Source: Haloarcula regularis
GTDB lineage: Archaea > Halobacteriota > Halobacteria > Halobacteriales > Haloarculaceae
Length of the DNA stretch: 64,000 nt
Reading direction: 5' to 3'
Assembly (NCBI RefSeq): GCF_029338315.1
Contig: NZ_CP119794.1
Coordinates: 2,852,001-2,916,000 of the forward strand
Shown piece by piece: positions 16,741-25,871 of this stretch. Positions within the stretch are counted from its first letter, which is position 1, and every line of letters starts with the position of its first letter. The notes under the pieces were generated by a model. It had not been told where the DNA came from. It saw only the letters and a program-made list of their open reading frames with translations, and did not search any database. The position numbers and the translations under genes were made by a program.

Positions 16741-19419
16741 ATGACCGAGGCGACGGGCATCGTCGGGGAGTTCCTCACGCTCAAGGAGGGGACCGACGCC
16801 GACCTGCTGGCGATGCAGTGTGGCGACTTCTATGAGTTCTTCGGCGAGGACGCCGAGCGGGTGGCCGACGAACTCGACCTGAAGGTGAGCCAGAAGTCCT
16901 CCCACGGCTCGTCGTACCCGATGGCCGGCGTCCCCGTCGACGACCTCACGCCGTACGTCTCCGCGCTGGTCGAGCGGGGCTACCGCGTCGCCGTCGCCGA
17001 CCAGCACGAGACGGCCGACGGCCACGCTCGCGAGATAACTCGCGTGGTAACGCCCGGCACGCACTTAGAGACGGGCGACGCCGCCGCCCAGTACCTGGCG
17101 GCGGTCGTCCGCCACCGCGAGGGCGACACGGACACCTATGGACTGGCCGTCGCGGACGTGACGACCGGCCAGTTCCAGGTCACGCAACTGGACGGCGCCA
17201 CCGCCGGCGAGGTGCTCTCGGAGCTGTACACCTTCGACCCCGCGGAGGTCCTCCCGGGGCCGGACCTGCGGGCCGACGACGACTTCCTCGACAGCCTCCG
17301 CGAGCGGACCGACGCGGCCCTGACCCTGCACGCCACGGAGTCGTTTGCCCCTGGGCGAGCGCGCCACCGGGTGCGCCAGCAGTTCGGCGCCGAGACGCTC
17401 GAGAGCGTCGGCATCGACGACGACGACGCGGCCGTCGCCGCCGCCGGGGCCGTCCTCTCGTACGTCGAGGAGACCGGCGTGGGGACGCTGGCCGCGGTGA
17501 CGCGCCTGCAGGCCTACGGCGCTCGCGAGCACGTCGACCTGGACGCGACGACCCAGCGCAACCTCGAACTCACCGAGACGATGCAGGGCGACAGCACGGG
17601 GTCGCTGTTCGACACCATCGACCACACGGTGACAGCGGCCGGCCGGCGCCGCCTCCGGGAGTGGATCCAGCGGCCGCGGCGCGACCGGAGCGAGATCCGC
17701 CGCCGGCAGTCCTCCGTCGCCGCCTTCTCGCGGGCGGCGATGGCTCGCGAGGCCATCCGCGAGACGCTCTCGGACGCCTACGACCTGGAGCGACTGGGGG
17801 CGCGTGCCATCTCCGGGAGCGCCGACGCGCGCGACCTGCGGGCGGTCCAGGAGACGCTGGCGCTGCTCCCCGCGGTGGCCGACGCCGTCGCCGAGACCGA
17901 ACGCCTCGCCGAGTCGCCGGTCGCCGACGCGCTCGAGGGTGCGGACCGCGAGGCCGCCGCCTCGCTCGCGGAGGAACTCGACGCGGCGCTCGTCGAGGAC
18001 CCGCCCGGTACCGTCACCCAGGGCGGCCTCTTCCGCCGGGGCTACGACGAGAGACTCGACGACCTCATCGAGGACCACGAGGCCGCCCTGGAGTGGCTCG
18101 ACACCCTCCCAGAGCGCGAGAAGTCGCGAACGGGCATCACGCACCTCTCGGTCGACCGGAACAAGACCGACGGCTACTACATCCAGGTCGGCAAGAGCGA
18201 GACCGACGGGGTGCCCGACGAGTACGAGGAGATCAAGACGCTGAAGAACTCGAAACGCTACACTATCCCCGAGCTCGGCGAGCGCGAGCGGGACGTCCTC
18301 CGCCTGGAGGAACGGCGCCACGACCTCGAATACGAGCTGTTCGAGGGGTTGCGCGACCGAGTGGCCGAGCGAACGTCGGTCCTGCAGGACGTCGGCCGCG
18401 CGCTCGCCGAGGTGGACGCGCTGGCCTCGCTCGCGGTCCACGCCGTCGAGAACGACTGGAGCCGGCCCGAGGTCCTCGAGGGGCGCGAACTCACCATCGA
18501 GGCGGGTCGCCACCCGGTCGTCGAACAGACCACCGAGTTCGTCCCGAACGACCTCGCGATGGACGCCGAGCGCCAGTTCCTCGTCGTCACCGGCCCGAAC
18601 ATGAGCGGGAAGTCGACCTACATGCGCCAGACGGCGCTCATCACGCTGCTGGCCCAGGTCGGGAGTTTCGTCCCCGCGCGGTCGGCCCGCGTCGGCGTCG
18701 TCGACGGCATCTACACCCGCGTCGGCGCGCTGGACGAGCTCGCCCAGGGCCGCTCGACGTTCATGGTCGAGATGCAGGAGCTCTCGAACATCCTCCACTC
18801 GGCCACAGAGGAGTCGCTCGTCATCTTGGACGAGGTCGGCCGCGGGACGGCGACCTTCGACGGCATCTCCATCGCCTGGGCGGCGACCGAGTACCTCCAC
18901 AACGAGGTGCGCGCGAAGACGCTCTTCGCGACCCACTACCACGAACTGACGACGCTGGCCGACCACCTCGACCGGGTGGAGAACGTCCACGTCGCGGCCG
19001 ACGAGACGGACGGGGACGTGACCTTCCTCCGGACGGTGCGGGACGGCCCCACGGACCGCTCGTACGGCATCCACGTCGCGGACCTGGCCGGCGTCCCCGG
19101 GCCGGTCGTCGAGCGCTCGCGGGAGGTGCTGGACCGCCTCCGCGAGGAGAAGGCCATCGAAGCGAAAGGCAGTGGTGGCGGCGGGACCACGCAGGCCGTC
19201 TTCGACCTCTCTTCGGGGACGTTCGGCGGCGGTGCCGCGGACTCGCCCACGAGCGCGGACGGCGGCTCGGCCGAGCAGGACCCGACGCTGGAGGACCGGT
19301 TCGGCTCCGGCGCCGAGGACGTCCTGCGGGCCCTCTCGGAGCTGGACGTCAACGAGACGCCGCCGGTCGAACTGCTGGCGCGGGTCCAGGACTGGCAGGC
19401 AGACCTGGACGAGGACTGA
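16741..19419 (+). CDS. mutS: DNA mismatch repair protein MutS
   Basis: An 892-residue MutS1. The mismatch-wedge motif GDFYEFF lies near residue 28 (the F-x-E of mismatch-binding MutS), followed by connector, lever and clamp domains. The ATPase has Walker A GPNMSGKST at about 618-626, LDEVGRGTATFDG and FATHYHELT. The C-terminal ~60 residues are an acidic Gly/Ser linker and a short helical tail. The intact F-x-E motif and full length argue for real mismatch recognition rather than a MutS2-type role. mutL lies 4.4 kb downstream on the same strand with unrelated genes between. Confidence 0.95.
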   Translation: MTEATGIVGEFLTLKEGTDADLLAMQCGDFYEFFGEDAERVADELDLKVSQKSSHGSSYPMAGVPVDDLTPYVSALVERGYRVAVADQHETADGHAREITRVVTPGTHLETGDAAAQYLAAVVRHREGDTDTYGLAVADVTTGQFQVTQLDGATAGEVLSELYTFDPAEVLPGPDLRADDDFLDSLRERTDAALTLHATESFAPGRARHRVRQQFGAETLESVGIDDDDAAVAAAGAVLSYVEETGVGTLAAVTRLQAYGAREHVDLDATTQRNLELTETMQGDSTGSLFDTIDHTVTAAGRRRLREWIQRPRRDRSEIRRRQSSVAAFSRAAMAREAIRETLSDAYDLERLGARAISGSADARDLRAVQETLALLPAVADAVAETERLAESPVADALEGADREAAASLAEELDAALVEDPPGTVTQGGLFRRGYDERLDDLIEDHEAALEWLDTLPEREKSRTGITHLSVDRNKTDGYYIQVGKSETDGVPDEYEEIKTLKNSKRYTIPELGERERDVLRLEERRHDLEYELFEGLRDRVAERTSVLQDVGRALAEVDALASLAVHAVENDWSRPEVLEGRELTIEAGRHPVVEQTTEFVPNDLAMDAERQFLVVTGPNMSGKSTYMRQTALITLLAQVGSFVPARSARVGVVDGIYTRVGALDELAQGRSTFMVEMQELSNILHSATEESLVILDEVGRGTATFDGISIAWAATEYLHNEVRAKTLFATHYHELTTLADHLDRVENVHVAADETDGDVTFLRTVRDGPTDRSYGIHVADLAGVPGPVVERSREVLDRLREEKAIEAKGSGGGGTTQAVFDLSSGTFGGGAADSPTSADGGSAEQDPTLEDRFGSGAEDVLRALSELDVNETPPVELLARVQDWQADLDED

Positions 19420-19434
19420 TCCGGTCGCGAGCGC

Positions 19435-19989
19435 TTAGCGCCGGGTGTCGTCGCTCAGGGGGTCCCTCGTGGGTTCCTCCGTCGGCTCCTCGGCCGGTTC
19501 TTCCCCCCGGTGGCGTTCCGGTTCCGCGTCGAACTCCGATTCGGGGGCCTCGTCGTCGAAGAACCCGAAGGTCTCCTCGTCGCGGGGCAGGTAGTCGTTC
19601 TCGAGCATCTCCGAGACGATGCGACCGAGCGCGTCCAGTTCAAGTTCTATCTCGTCGGCGTCGCCGACTTCGAGGTCGCGCTCGACGGCCTCGGGCAGCG
19701 CCGGTGCCCGGTACCCCACCTCGTCGGTCGCGGGGTCCCAGTAGAAGTCGAACCCGTCGATCAGGTCGTGCTCGACGACGAGCTCGAAGTCGGCCGGCAC
19801 CAGGCTGGTCTGGGTGGCCCACTCCTCGAAGCCGTCGTGCCAGGCGCCGGCCTCGAGGATCTCGGCGACCTCCTCGCGTCGGTAGTCGTCCGCCTGCTCG
19901 TCGGTCGAGGCGCCGATGGCGTCGTACTCGCCCCGGGGTTGGGGGCCACGGAGCGCCGGCGGGTCCGGAACGGGAACGTCGAGTGACAT
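19435..19989 (-). CDS. Conserved acidic hypothetical protein (184 aa)
   Basis: A 184-residue acidic soluble protein, MSLDVPVPDPPALRGPQPRG onwards. The middle (DGFEEWATQTSLVPADFELV to DLIDGFDFYWDPATDEVGYR) looks folded; the last ~45 residues are a Glu/Pro-rich disordered tail. The start at 19989 is chosen because the extension upstream is unlike the rest. I recognise no family. Convergent with mutS, 15 bases apart. Confidence 0.65.
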   Translation of the reverse strand: MSLDVPVPDPPALRGPQPRGEYDAIGASTDEQADDYRREEVAEILEAGAWHDGFEEWATQTSLVPADFELVVEHDLIDGFDFYWDPATDEVGYRAPALPEAVERDLEVGDADEIELELDALGRIVSEMLENDYLPRDEETFGFFDDEAPESEFDAEPERHRGEEPAEEPTEEPTRDPLSDDTRR

Positions 19990-20065
19990 ACTCGAATCTT
20001 CGTCGCTCAGACGGAAATACGCACCGCTGGCCAGGCTCCGCACGGCCGCCGGCGGACCGGGGCCG

Positions 20066-20236
20066 TCAGGCCTTGGCACCGGCGACGCCGCTGCCGATGG
20101 CGGCGCCACACTCGTTGCACGCGACTAGGTAGAACCGCTTCGACGCGGCGAAGAAGCCGGTCGTCGCGTCCATCTCGACGAACTCCACGTCGTCCGTTTC
20201 CTCGAATGTCGTGTCGCATTCAGGGCAGTGAACCAT
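20066..20236 (-). CDS. Small zinc-ribbon protein (56 aa), first of a tandem pair
   Basis: A 56-residue frame MVHCPECDTTFEETDDVEFV onwards with CPEC at C4/C7 and CNEC at C40/C43, a four-cysteine zinc ribbon. A conserved VEFVEMDATTG-ASKRFY core joins the knuckles. It shares most residues with the protein encoded 22 bases upstream (20258-20446), including ASKRFY and GSGVAGAKA, so the pair is a tandem duplication. Function unknown; single zinc ribbons of this size often bind nucleic acid or partner proteins. Confidence 0.75.
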   Translation of the reverse strand: MVHCPECDTTFEETDDVEFVEMDATTGFFAASKRFYLVACNECGAAIGSGVAGAKA

Positions 20237-20257
20237 TGTCGGGGACTCCAGGTATCG

Positions 20258-20446
20258 TCACACGGCCCCGCCGCCACCGGCTTTCGCGCCGGCGACGCCG
20301 CTCCCGAGCGTCCGCCCGCACTCGCTGCAGTTCGCGACGTAGAACCGCTTGGAGGCCGCGAGGATACCGGTCGTCGAGTCCATCTCGACGAACTCGATGT
20401 CCGCGGACGCCTCGAGCGTCGTCTCGCAGCCGGGACAGTGGACCAT
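20258..20446 (-). CDS. Small zinc-ribbon protein (62 aa), second of a tandem pair
   Basis: A 62-residue paralogue of the preceding protein: MVHCPGCETTLEASADIEFV onwards with CPGC (C4/C7) and CSEC (C40/C43), the same MDSTTG-ASKRFY core and C-terminal GSGVAGAKA plus a GGGGAV tail. Identical spacing of the knuckles supports a recent local duplication. On the minus strand it precedes the other copy, so the two are probably cotranscribed. Confidence 0.78.
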   Translation of the reverse strand: MVHCPGCETTLEASADIEFVEMDSTTGILAASKRFYVANCSECGRTLGSGVAGAKAGGGGAV

Positions 20447-20494
20447 GTTCGGACTGTCAGACCGGACGTATAAGTGTCTTGTCCGGGTCGTGAC

Positions 20495-21091
20495 TCACCC
20501 GAGCCGCGCGAAGGCGAACTCCGTCGAAGTTCCCAGCGGGTCGTCGGCCACCTCGGTCCACACCTCGTCGAACCCGGCGTCGCGCAGTTGGTCCAGGGTG
20601 GCCTGCCGGCCGGGCGCCGAGAAGAACATCGACCCGCCCATCCAGCCCCGCCGGACGGTCTCGAAGCGACCGCCGGGGAGCGTCAGCAGGACGAGGCCGC
20701 CCGGGCGTAGCACGCGGGCGAACTCGCGGTAGACTGTGGGGTGGCGCTCGCGAGGCACGTGGAACACGGCGTGGTACGCGGTGACGGCGTCGACGCTCTC
20801 GTCGGCGACCGGCAGGGCGGTCATCTCGCCCTGGACGAGTCTGGCTGCGGGGACCCGCTCGGCCGTCAGTTCGAGGCTCCGGCGGGAGACGTCCAGGCCG
20901 ACGCTGCCGGGCGGGAGGTTCGCCAGCGTCCGCGCGCCGTCGCCACAACCGACGTCGAGCACCGTGGGTGAGTCGGGAAGCAGGGCACGCAGGTCGTCGA
21001 GGAGCGCGGCGTCAGAGCCGGTCGGGTCGCGCCGCTCGGCGTACGTCTCGGCGACGTCGTCCCACGCCCGCCGGACGTCGTTGAGGTCCAT
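20495..21091 (-). CDS. Class I SAM-dependent methyltransferase
   Basis: A 198-residue Rossmann-fold methyltransferase of the Methyltransf_11 type. Motif I VLDVGCGDGARTLANLP is the SAM site, the acidic end of strand two is in GLDVSRRSLEL, motif IV is DAVTAYHAVFHVP, and the post-IV loop is RVLRPGGLVLLTLPGG. The N-terminus (VRRAWDDVAETYAERRD) is the usual lid helix. The C-terminal part resembles tRNA wobble methyltransferases (GWMGGSMFF) only loosely; the substrate cannot be assigned. Confidence 0.82.
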   Translation of the reverse strand: MDLNDVRRAWDDVAETYAERRDPTGSDAALLDDLRALLPDSPTVLDVGCGDGARTLANLPPGSVGLDVSRRSLELTAERVPAARLVQGEMTALPVADESVDAVTAYHAVFHVPRERHPTVYREFARVLRPGGLVLLTLPGGRFETVRRGWMGGSMFFSAPGRQATLDQLRDAGFDEVWTEVADDPLGTSTEFAFARLG

Positions 21092-21136
21092 GGATTCACT
21101 ACGGCGGGCAGCGACAAGAGCCCTCGGCGGTGCCAC

Positions 21137-21268
21137 TCACTCCGAGACGAGACACTGCTCGATGAGTTCGCTCTTGCGATGGTGGACGTGGAGGTGGGCC
21201 CGGAGCTGGCCGTGGTCGCCGCAGTCGTCGCCACAGAGCGGGCAGACTGTCTCGAGGAGTAGACTCAT
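21137..21268 (-). CDS. Mini C2H2-like zinc-finger protein (43 aa)
   Basis: A 43-residue frame MSLLLETVCPLCGDDCGDHG onwards. C9-P-L-C12, then DHGQLRAHLHVHH, gives a C-x2-C...H-x3-H arrangement with the leucine spacing of a classical C2H2 finger. The whole protein is essentially one finger. Upstream of the methyltransferase on the same strand, 45 bases away. Possibly DNA-binding; function unknown. Confidence 0.6.
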   Translation of the reverse strand: MSLLLETVCPLCGDDCGDHGQLRAHLHVHHRKSELIEQCLVSE

Positions 21269-21330
21269 AGGGTGTCTGACGTGACGGTGGCAGGTAACCC
21301 CGATGCCGGACTGTTCCGGCACGGGTGGAC

Positions 21331-21533
21331 TCAGAACAGTCCCAGGTCCTTCGCCACGCGGTCGGTCAGCGCCTCGAGCACCTCGGGGTCGACCTCGGCG
21401 ACGGCCTCGCCGTCGTGGAGTGGTCGTTGTGCCGCTGGACGGCCCGTTCGACCTCGTCGAAGGCGACTTTCGTCCGGGTGTCACACTCGGGACAGACGAC
21501 CGGAATCTCCGGGAGTTCGTCGTCGCTGGCCAT
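21331..21533 (-). CDS. Small CPxC protein, frame interrupted near 21415-21425
   Basis: Frame one gives MASDDELPEIPVVCPECDTR and continues to QRHNDH. The following frame gives HDGEAVAEVDPEVLEALTDR then VAKDLGLF and a stop at 21331. The span is 67 codons plus two bases, so one base appears missing near GACCACTCCACGACGG. The restored protein has about 67 residues, with one CPEC knuckle and a helical tail. I treat it as one gene with a sequence indel. Function unknown; it sits with other mini zinc proteins between mutS and mutL. Confidence 0.5.
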
Positions 21534-21582
21534 ACCCGTCACTCTCAGCGGGGGCGTGAAATACGGACCGATTCCCGCGCGC

Positions 21583-22089
21583 TCACTCGAGCACCGACTT
21601 CGGCCGCTTCAGGTAGAACTCCTGGTCGGTGACGCGCTCGTAGACGTCATAGAGCGTCTCGACGGCCGTCGGCGGCGGGTCGAACCGGACGTGCGGGGCG
21701 AGGTGGTAGGCCTTGCAGCTGGTCAGGAAGAAATACAGCGTCCGGTGGTGGGCCGGCGTGGCGTCGACGACGCCCATCGACGCACCCCCGAGGTCGTCCG
21801 AGAAGTCGTTGAGCATCGTCGCGATGTCGTCGTGGAGCTGCTCGTCGGGCCGCTTGAGCGGGGTCCCGAAGGTCTGCTCGAGGAAGTCGCTGGTCGCCTG
21901 GACGAACGGGTTCGAGCCCATCCCGCTCGGGTCGACGCGGGCGAACTGCTCGTAGAGGTCGAGCAGCGTGGTCAGCTCGTCGGCGGTGACCGCCACGGGC
22001 CGGACCGGGTCGCCCTGCGGGAGCGAGTAGTCCGGAAAGGTGTACGACGCGGGGTCCGGGACCTTCCCGAACACGGTCTCGAGTGACAT
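21583..22089 (-). CDS. Conserved hypothetical protein (168 aa)
   Basis: A 168-residue soluble protein, MSLETVFGKVPDPASYTFPD onwards, mostly helical in the middle (LTTLLDLYEQFARVDPSG, DDIATMLNDFSDDLGG) and with a well-conserved-looking HHRTLYFFLTSCKAYHLAPH block. It contains one cysteine and several histidines but no recognised motif or membrane segment. I do not recognise a family. Confidence 0.65.
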   Translation of the reverse strand: MSLETVFGKVPDPASYTFPDYSLPQGDPVRPVAVTADELTTLLDLYEQFARVDPSGMGSNPFVQATSDFLEQTFGTPLKRPDEQLHDDIATMLNDFSDDLGGASMGVVDATPAHHRTLYFFLTSCKAYHLAPHVRFDPPPTAVETLYDVYERVTDQEFYLKRPKSVLE

Positions 22090-22161
22090 GCCTCCGCGTT
22101 GGGTCCCGGCCCGTCTAACTGTTGTGCCGGGTCGCGGACGGGACCGGGGCGACGGCGCCGG

Positions 22162-23417
22162 TCAGGAGTGTCGCTCGTCGAGCTCGGCGAGCAGGTTCAG
22201 GCCGTAGACGACGTGGAGGATGGAACTGGCCTCGCCCGGCTCGTAGACCAGGTCGTCGTGGGCCCGGACGTGGTTCAGGACGGCCTGCGAGGCGTGTTCC
22301 GGTGCCGCGGCGATGCCGGCCTCGGCCTCGGCCACCCACTCCATCACCCGCAGGTCGCTCTTGCTGTCGCCCATCACGATGCCGAAGGGGTCGTCGATGC
22401 CCAGCACGTCGAGGGCCTCCTGGACCCCGGTGGCCTTGTCCAGCTCCAGGCTGACCAGTTCGACCGCGTCGGCCTCGTAGTAGCCCAGGTCGATACGCTC
22501 GAGAGCCTCCAGCACGGACTCGGGGGCGCCATCCAGGTCCGCGTCGGTCGACACCTCGGCGTCGGCGAAGACGCGGGAAAGCTCCGGGTCGCTCGCGAAG
22601 TACGTCCGGGCGAGCGCCGCGGGGTCGTCGACCGACCCGTCGACGGCCTCGACCACCGCCTCGCCGACGAGCGCACAGAGGTGACAGACGGCCTCGTCGA
22701 CGACCGCGGCGGCGGCCTCGCTCCCGATTTCGGCGTTTGGCTTGAGCGTGACGTTGAACTCGTTGCCCTGGAGGTGACAGCCGCGGCGGATCGAGTCGGG
22801 TGCCTCCGAGAGAACCCGCCCGCGGACCGTCTCGAAGACGCTGCCGATCTCGGGGTCGAGGCGCTCGTAGAGCAACCGCTTCGTGTCGGGACCGTGGCCC
22901 GGCGTGAAGACGGCGTTGCCCGTCTCGTAGACGATACTCACGTCCCCGGAGGAGACCACCGCGTTGCCCAGCCCCTGTATCATGAACCCCTTGACGTTCT
23001 CTAAGGTCTGGCCCGTGACGACGACGATGGGGACGCCCCGCTCGTGGAACTCCGTCAGGAGGTGGAGCGTGCTCCGTGGAATCTCGTTGTCCGTGTCGCC
23101 GGCCGACCGCAGCGTCTCGTCGACGTCCAGCACGAGGACGTTGACGCGCCGGCCGTACTTCGAGTAGAGGTCCAGCGCGGTGAAGGCCTCCTCGCGGGTC
23201 AGCCGCGCGGCGAGTTCGGCGTAGGTCTCCCCGGTCGTCGGGTACTCCTCGGCGATGGCCGCCTTGCGCTCGTCGAGTTCCGCCCGCACGGCGTCCCACT
23301 GGTCCAGCGCGACCGTCGACCGTAGCGGGGAAAGAGGTCCACGAACTCCTGGTAGGCCCGCAGCGTCTCGGTGTCGGTCGTCCGGTAGAGGTGGTAGAGC
23401 TGGTCGTATTTCTCCAT
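22162..23417 (-). CDS. HAD-superfamily hydrolase, frame interrupted at 23327-23330
   Basis: A Cof-like HAD phosphatase of about 419 codons. The N-terminal 30 residues (MEKYDQLYHLYRTTDTETLR onwards) are in one frame. From LRSTVALDQWDAVRAELDER the protein is in the next, after a four-base G run on the plus strand; one missing C (coding strand) restores FPPLRSTVALD. HAD motifs are LVLDVDETLR (I), VVVTGQT (II) and GDSKSDLRVM (IV). The large cap between motifs II and IV is C2-like, as in sugar-phosphate phosphatases. The substrate is not assignable. Confidence 0.75.
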
Positions 23418-23517
23418 TGACTCTCGATGCTGGGTGTGTGGACGCCGGCGCACTTCACTGTACGGTCCCGGCGTCGGCGCGAAAATACGGATGTCGTGGG
23501 GGTAATTCGCCGCCGGG

Positions 23518-23652
23518 TCAGTCCTCCTCGCCGTCGCCGCCGTCGGTCAGTACCTCGAGCTCGTCGTCGGCTTCGTTGAGGAACGAAGGCAGGTCCTCCT
23601 CGTCCGTCTCGCTGTCCGCAGTGTGCTCTCGGTCGCGGTTCCACGGTGGCAT
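23518..23652 (-). CDS. Small acidic protein (44 aa)
   Basis: A 44-residue frame MPPWNRDREHTADSETDEED onwards, with a short hydrophobic LPSFLNEADDELEVL centre and acidic ends. It lies between the HAD gene and mutL, divergent from mutL. Codon use is like its neighbours (GAC/GAG rich). No family recognised; could be a real mini protein or chance in acidic-biased sequence. Confidence 0.45.
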   Translation of the reverse strand: MPPWNRDREHTADSETDEEDLPSFLNEADDELEVLTDGGDGEED

Positions 23653-23783
23653 CCGTCCTCTGTCGTGGCACATGGGAGTCCACCGTGTCCAACTGGGATC
23701 TGTTCCGTGTTAACACTTTGCTAGCACACGGGACACGCTCAAGTCGCCCCGGCCGCTATCACCGACGACATGCGGGGGACGCC

Positions 23784-25823
23784 ATGACCGACATCCGGCA
23801 ACTCGACGACCAGACGGTAGAGCGCATCGCCGCCGGCGAGGTGGTCGAACGGCCGGCCTCGGTCGTGAAGGAACTTGTCGAGAACGCCATCGACGCCGAC
23901 GCGACCCGCGTCTCGGTGGCCGTCGAGGCCGGCGGCACCGAGGGCATCCGCGTCAGCGACGACGGTGTCGGGATGGATCGCGAGGCCGCCCAGCGCGCCG
24001 TCGAGAAACACACCACCTCGAAGATACGCGACATCGCGGACCTGGAGGGTGGCGTCGGCACGCTGGGCTTCCGGGGCGAGGCGCTCCACGCTATCGGTGC
24101 CGTCTCCCGGCTCACCATCACCACCCGGCCGCGCGGCGGTGACGTCGGCACCGAACTCGTCCTCGAGGGCGGCGAGGTCACCGCCGTCGGGCCGGCGGGG
24201 TGTCCCGAGGGCACGACCATCGAGGTCGAGGACCTCTTCTACAACGTCCCCGCCCGCCGGAAGTACCTCAAGCAGGCTTCGACGGAGTTCGCCCACGTCA
24301 ACACCGTCGTCACGTCCTACGCGCTGGCCAACCCCGACGTCGCGGTGTCGCTGTCCCACGACGATCGCGAGACGTTCGCGACGACCGGCCAGGGCGACCT
24401 GCGCGAGACGGTGCTGTCGGTGTACGGGCGGGAGGTGGCGACGTCGATGATCGAGGTCGAATCGGGCGATCTCCCGGACGGCCCGCTCGACGGCATCTCG
24501 GGGCTCGTCTCCCATCCCGAGACGAACCGCGCCGGCCGGGAGTACCTCACCACCTACGTCAACGGCCGGTACGTCCGCGCCGGTACCGCCCGCGACGCCG
24601 TCGTCGACGCCTACGGCACCCAGCTGGCTCCCGACCGCTACCCCTTTGCCGTCGTCTTCCTCGACGTGCCAGCCAGCGACGTCGACGTGAACGTCCACCC
24701 CCGGAAGATGGAGGTCCGCTTCGCCGACGACGAGGGACTGCGCCGCCAGGTCCGGACCGCCGTCGAGGACGCCCTGCTCCGGGAGGGGCTGCTGCGCTCG
24801 TCGGCACCGCGTGGCCGGTCGGCGCCGGAACAGACCGAAATCAGCCCCGGCCCAGCGGGCGACGAGTCGGCCGACTCCAGGGAGGTGGCGGCCCGCGACG
24901 ACGGCAGAGACGACACGCAGGGCGCCAGCGGCGTGGCCGGTGACGTCGGGGGGTCGCGTGACGAAGATGGCTCCCCGTCGCGGAGCCACGCCACTGTGGA
25001 CGCAGGTGACGCGAACGACGCTCGTGGTGATGCCACGACTGACGCCACTGACGACACCACGACGCCGACTGACGCTACCGAGTCGGGGTCCGGGACCGAC
25101 TCGCTCGAGACGCCCTCGACGGCGGCGGGTCGCGACCGGTCCGCGGCCCGGAAGTTCTCCGGCGGCCACGACCAGCAGCGCCTGGGCGAGGCCCCCGAGA
25201 CGACCCACGACTCGCTCCCGTCGATGCGCATCCTCGGCCAGCTGCACGACACGTACGTCGTCGCCGAGACGGACGACGGCCTCCTGCTGGTCGACCAGCA
25301 CGCCGCCGACGAGCGGGTCAACTACGAGCGCCTGCAACGGCAGTTCGAGGGCGAGACGACGACGCAGGCGCTGGCCGACCCGGTCGAACTGGAACTGACC
25401 GCCCGCGAGGCCGCCGTCTTCGAGGGCCGGGCCGACGCGCTGGCCAGCCTCGGCTTTCACACTGCCCGGACCGGCGAGCGGACCGTCGAGGTGCGGACGC
25501 TGCCGGGGGTCGTCGCCGACGCCGCCGGCCCCGACCTGGTGCGTGACGTCCTGAGCGGGTTCGTCTCGGGGGCCGACGAGGCGGCCGCGACGGTCGAGGC
25601 CGCCGCCGACGAACTGCTGGGCGACCTGGCGTGTTACCCTTCCGTGACCGGCAACACGTCGCTCACTGAGGGCTCGGTGCGGGACCTGCTCGCGGCGCTC
25701 GACGACTGCGAGAACCCCTACGCCTGCCCGCACGGCCGGCCGACCGTCATCGAGGTTGACCGGACCGAACTCGAGGACCGCTTCGAGCGGGACTATCCGG
25801 GTCACGGCGGCCGCCGCTCCTGA
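23784..25823 (+). CDS. mutL: DNA mismatch repair protein MutL
   Basis: A 679-residue MutL. The GHKL ATPase fills residues 1-~330: RIAAGEVVERPASVVKELVE, DDGVGMDREA, KHTTSKI, TLGFRGEAL. A Thr/Asp/Ser-rich linker of ~120 residues follows. The C-terminal dimerisation domain holds DQHAADERVNYE from D504, matching the D-Q-H-A-x2-E-x4-E metal site of nicking MutL proteins, plus ACYPSVTGN and CPHGRP. It is therefore the endonuclease type expected in organisms without MutH. The start at ATG 23784 gives the canonical N-terminus. Confidence 0.95.
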   Translation: MTDIRQLDDQTVERIAAGEVVERPASVVKELVENAIDADATRVSVAVEAGGTEGIRVSDDGVGMDREAAQRAVEKHTTSKIRDIADLEGGVGTLGFRGEALHAIGAVSRLTITTRPRGGDVGTELVLEGGEVTAVGPAGCPEGTTIEVEDLFYNVPARRKYLKQASTEFAHVNTVVTSYALANPDVAVSLSHDDRETFATTGQGDLRETVLSVYGREVATSMIEVESGDLPDGPLDGISGLVSHPETNRAGREYLTTYVNGRYVRAGTARDAVVDAYGTQLAPDRYPFAVVFLDVPASDVDVNVHPRKMEVRFADDEGLRRQVRTAVEDALLREGLLRSSAPRGRSAPEQTEISPGPAGDESADSREVAARDDGRDDTQGASGVAGDVGGSRDEDGSPSRSHATVDAGDANDARGDATTDATDDTTTPTDATESGSGTDSLETPSTAAGRDRSAARKFSGGHDQQRLGEAPETTHDSLPSMRILGQLHDTYVVAETDDGLLLVDQHAADERVNYERLQRQFEGETTTQALADPVELELTAREAAVFEGRADALASLGFHTARTGERTVEVRTLPGVVADAAGPDLVRDVLSGFVSGADEAAATVEAAADELLGDLACYPSVTGNTSLTEGSVRDLLAALDDCENPYACPHGRPTVIEVDRTELEDRFERDYPGHGGRRS

Positions 25824-25871
25824 CCGGCAGCTAGCCGGTTGAACTAAGCCGCAGTCTCTCGATGAGGGGAT

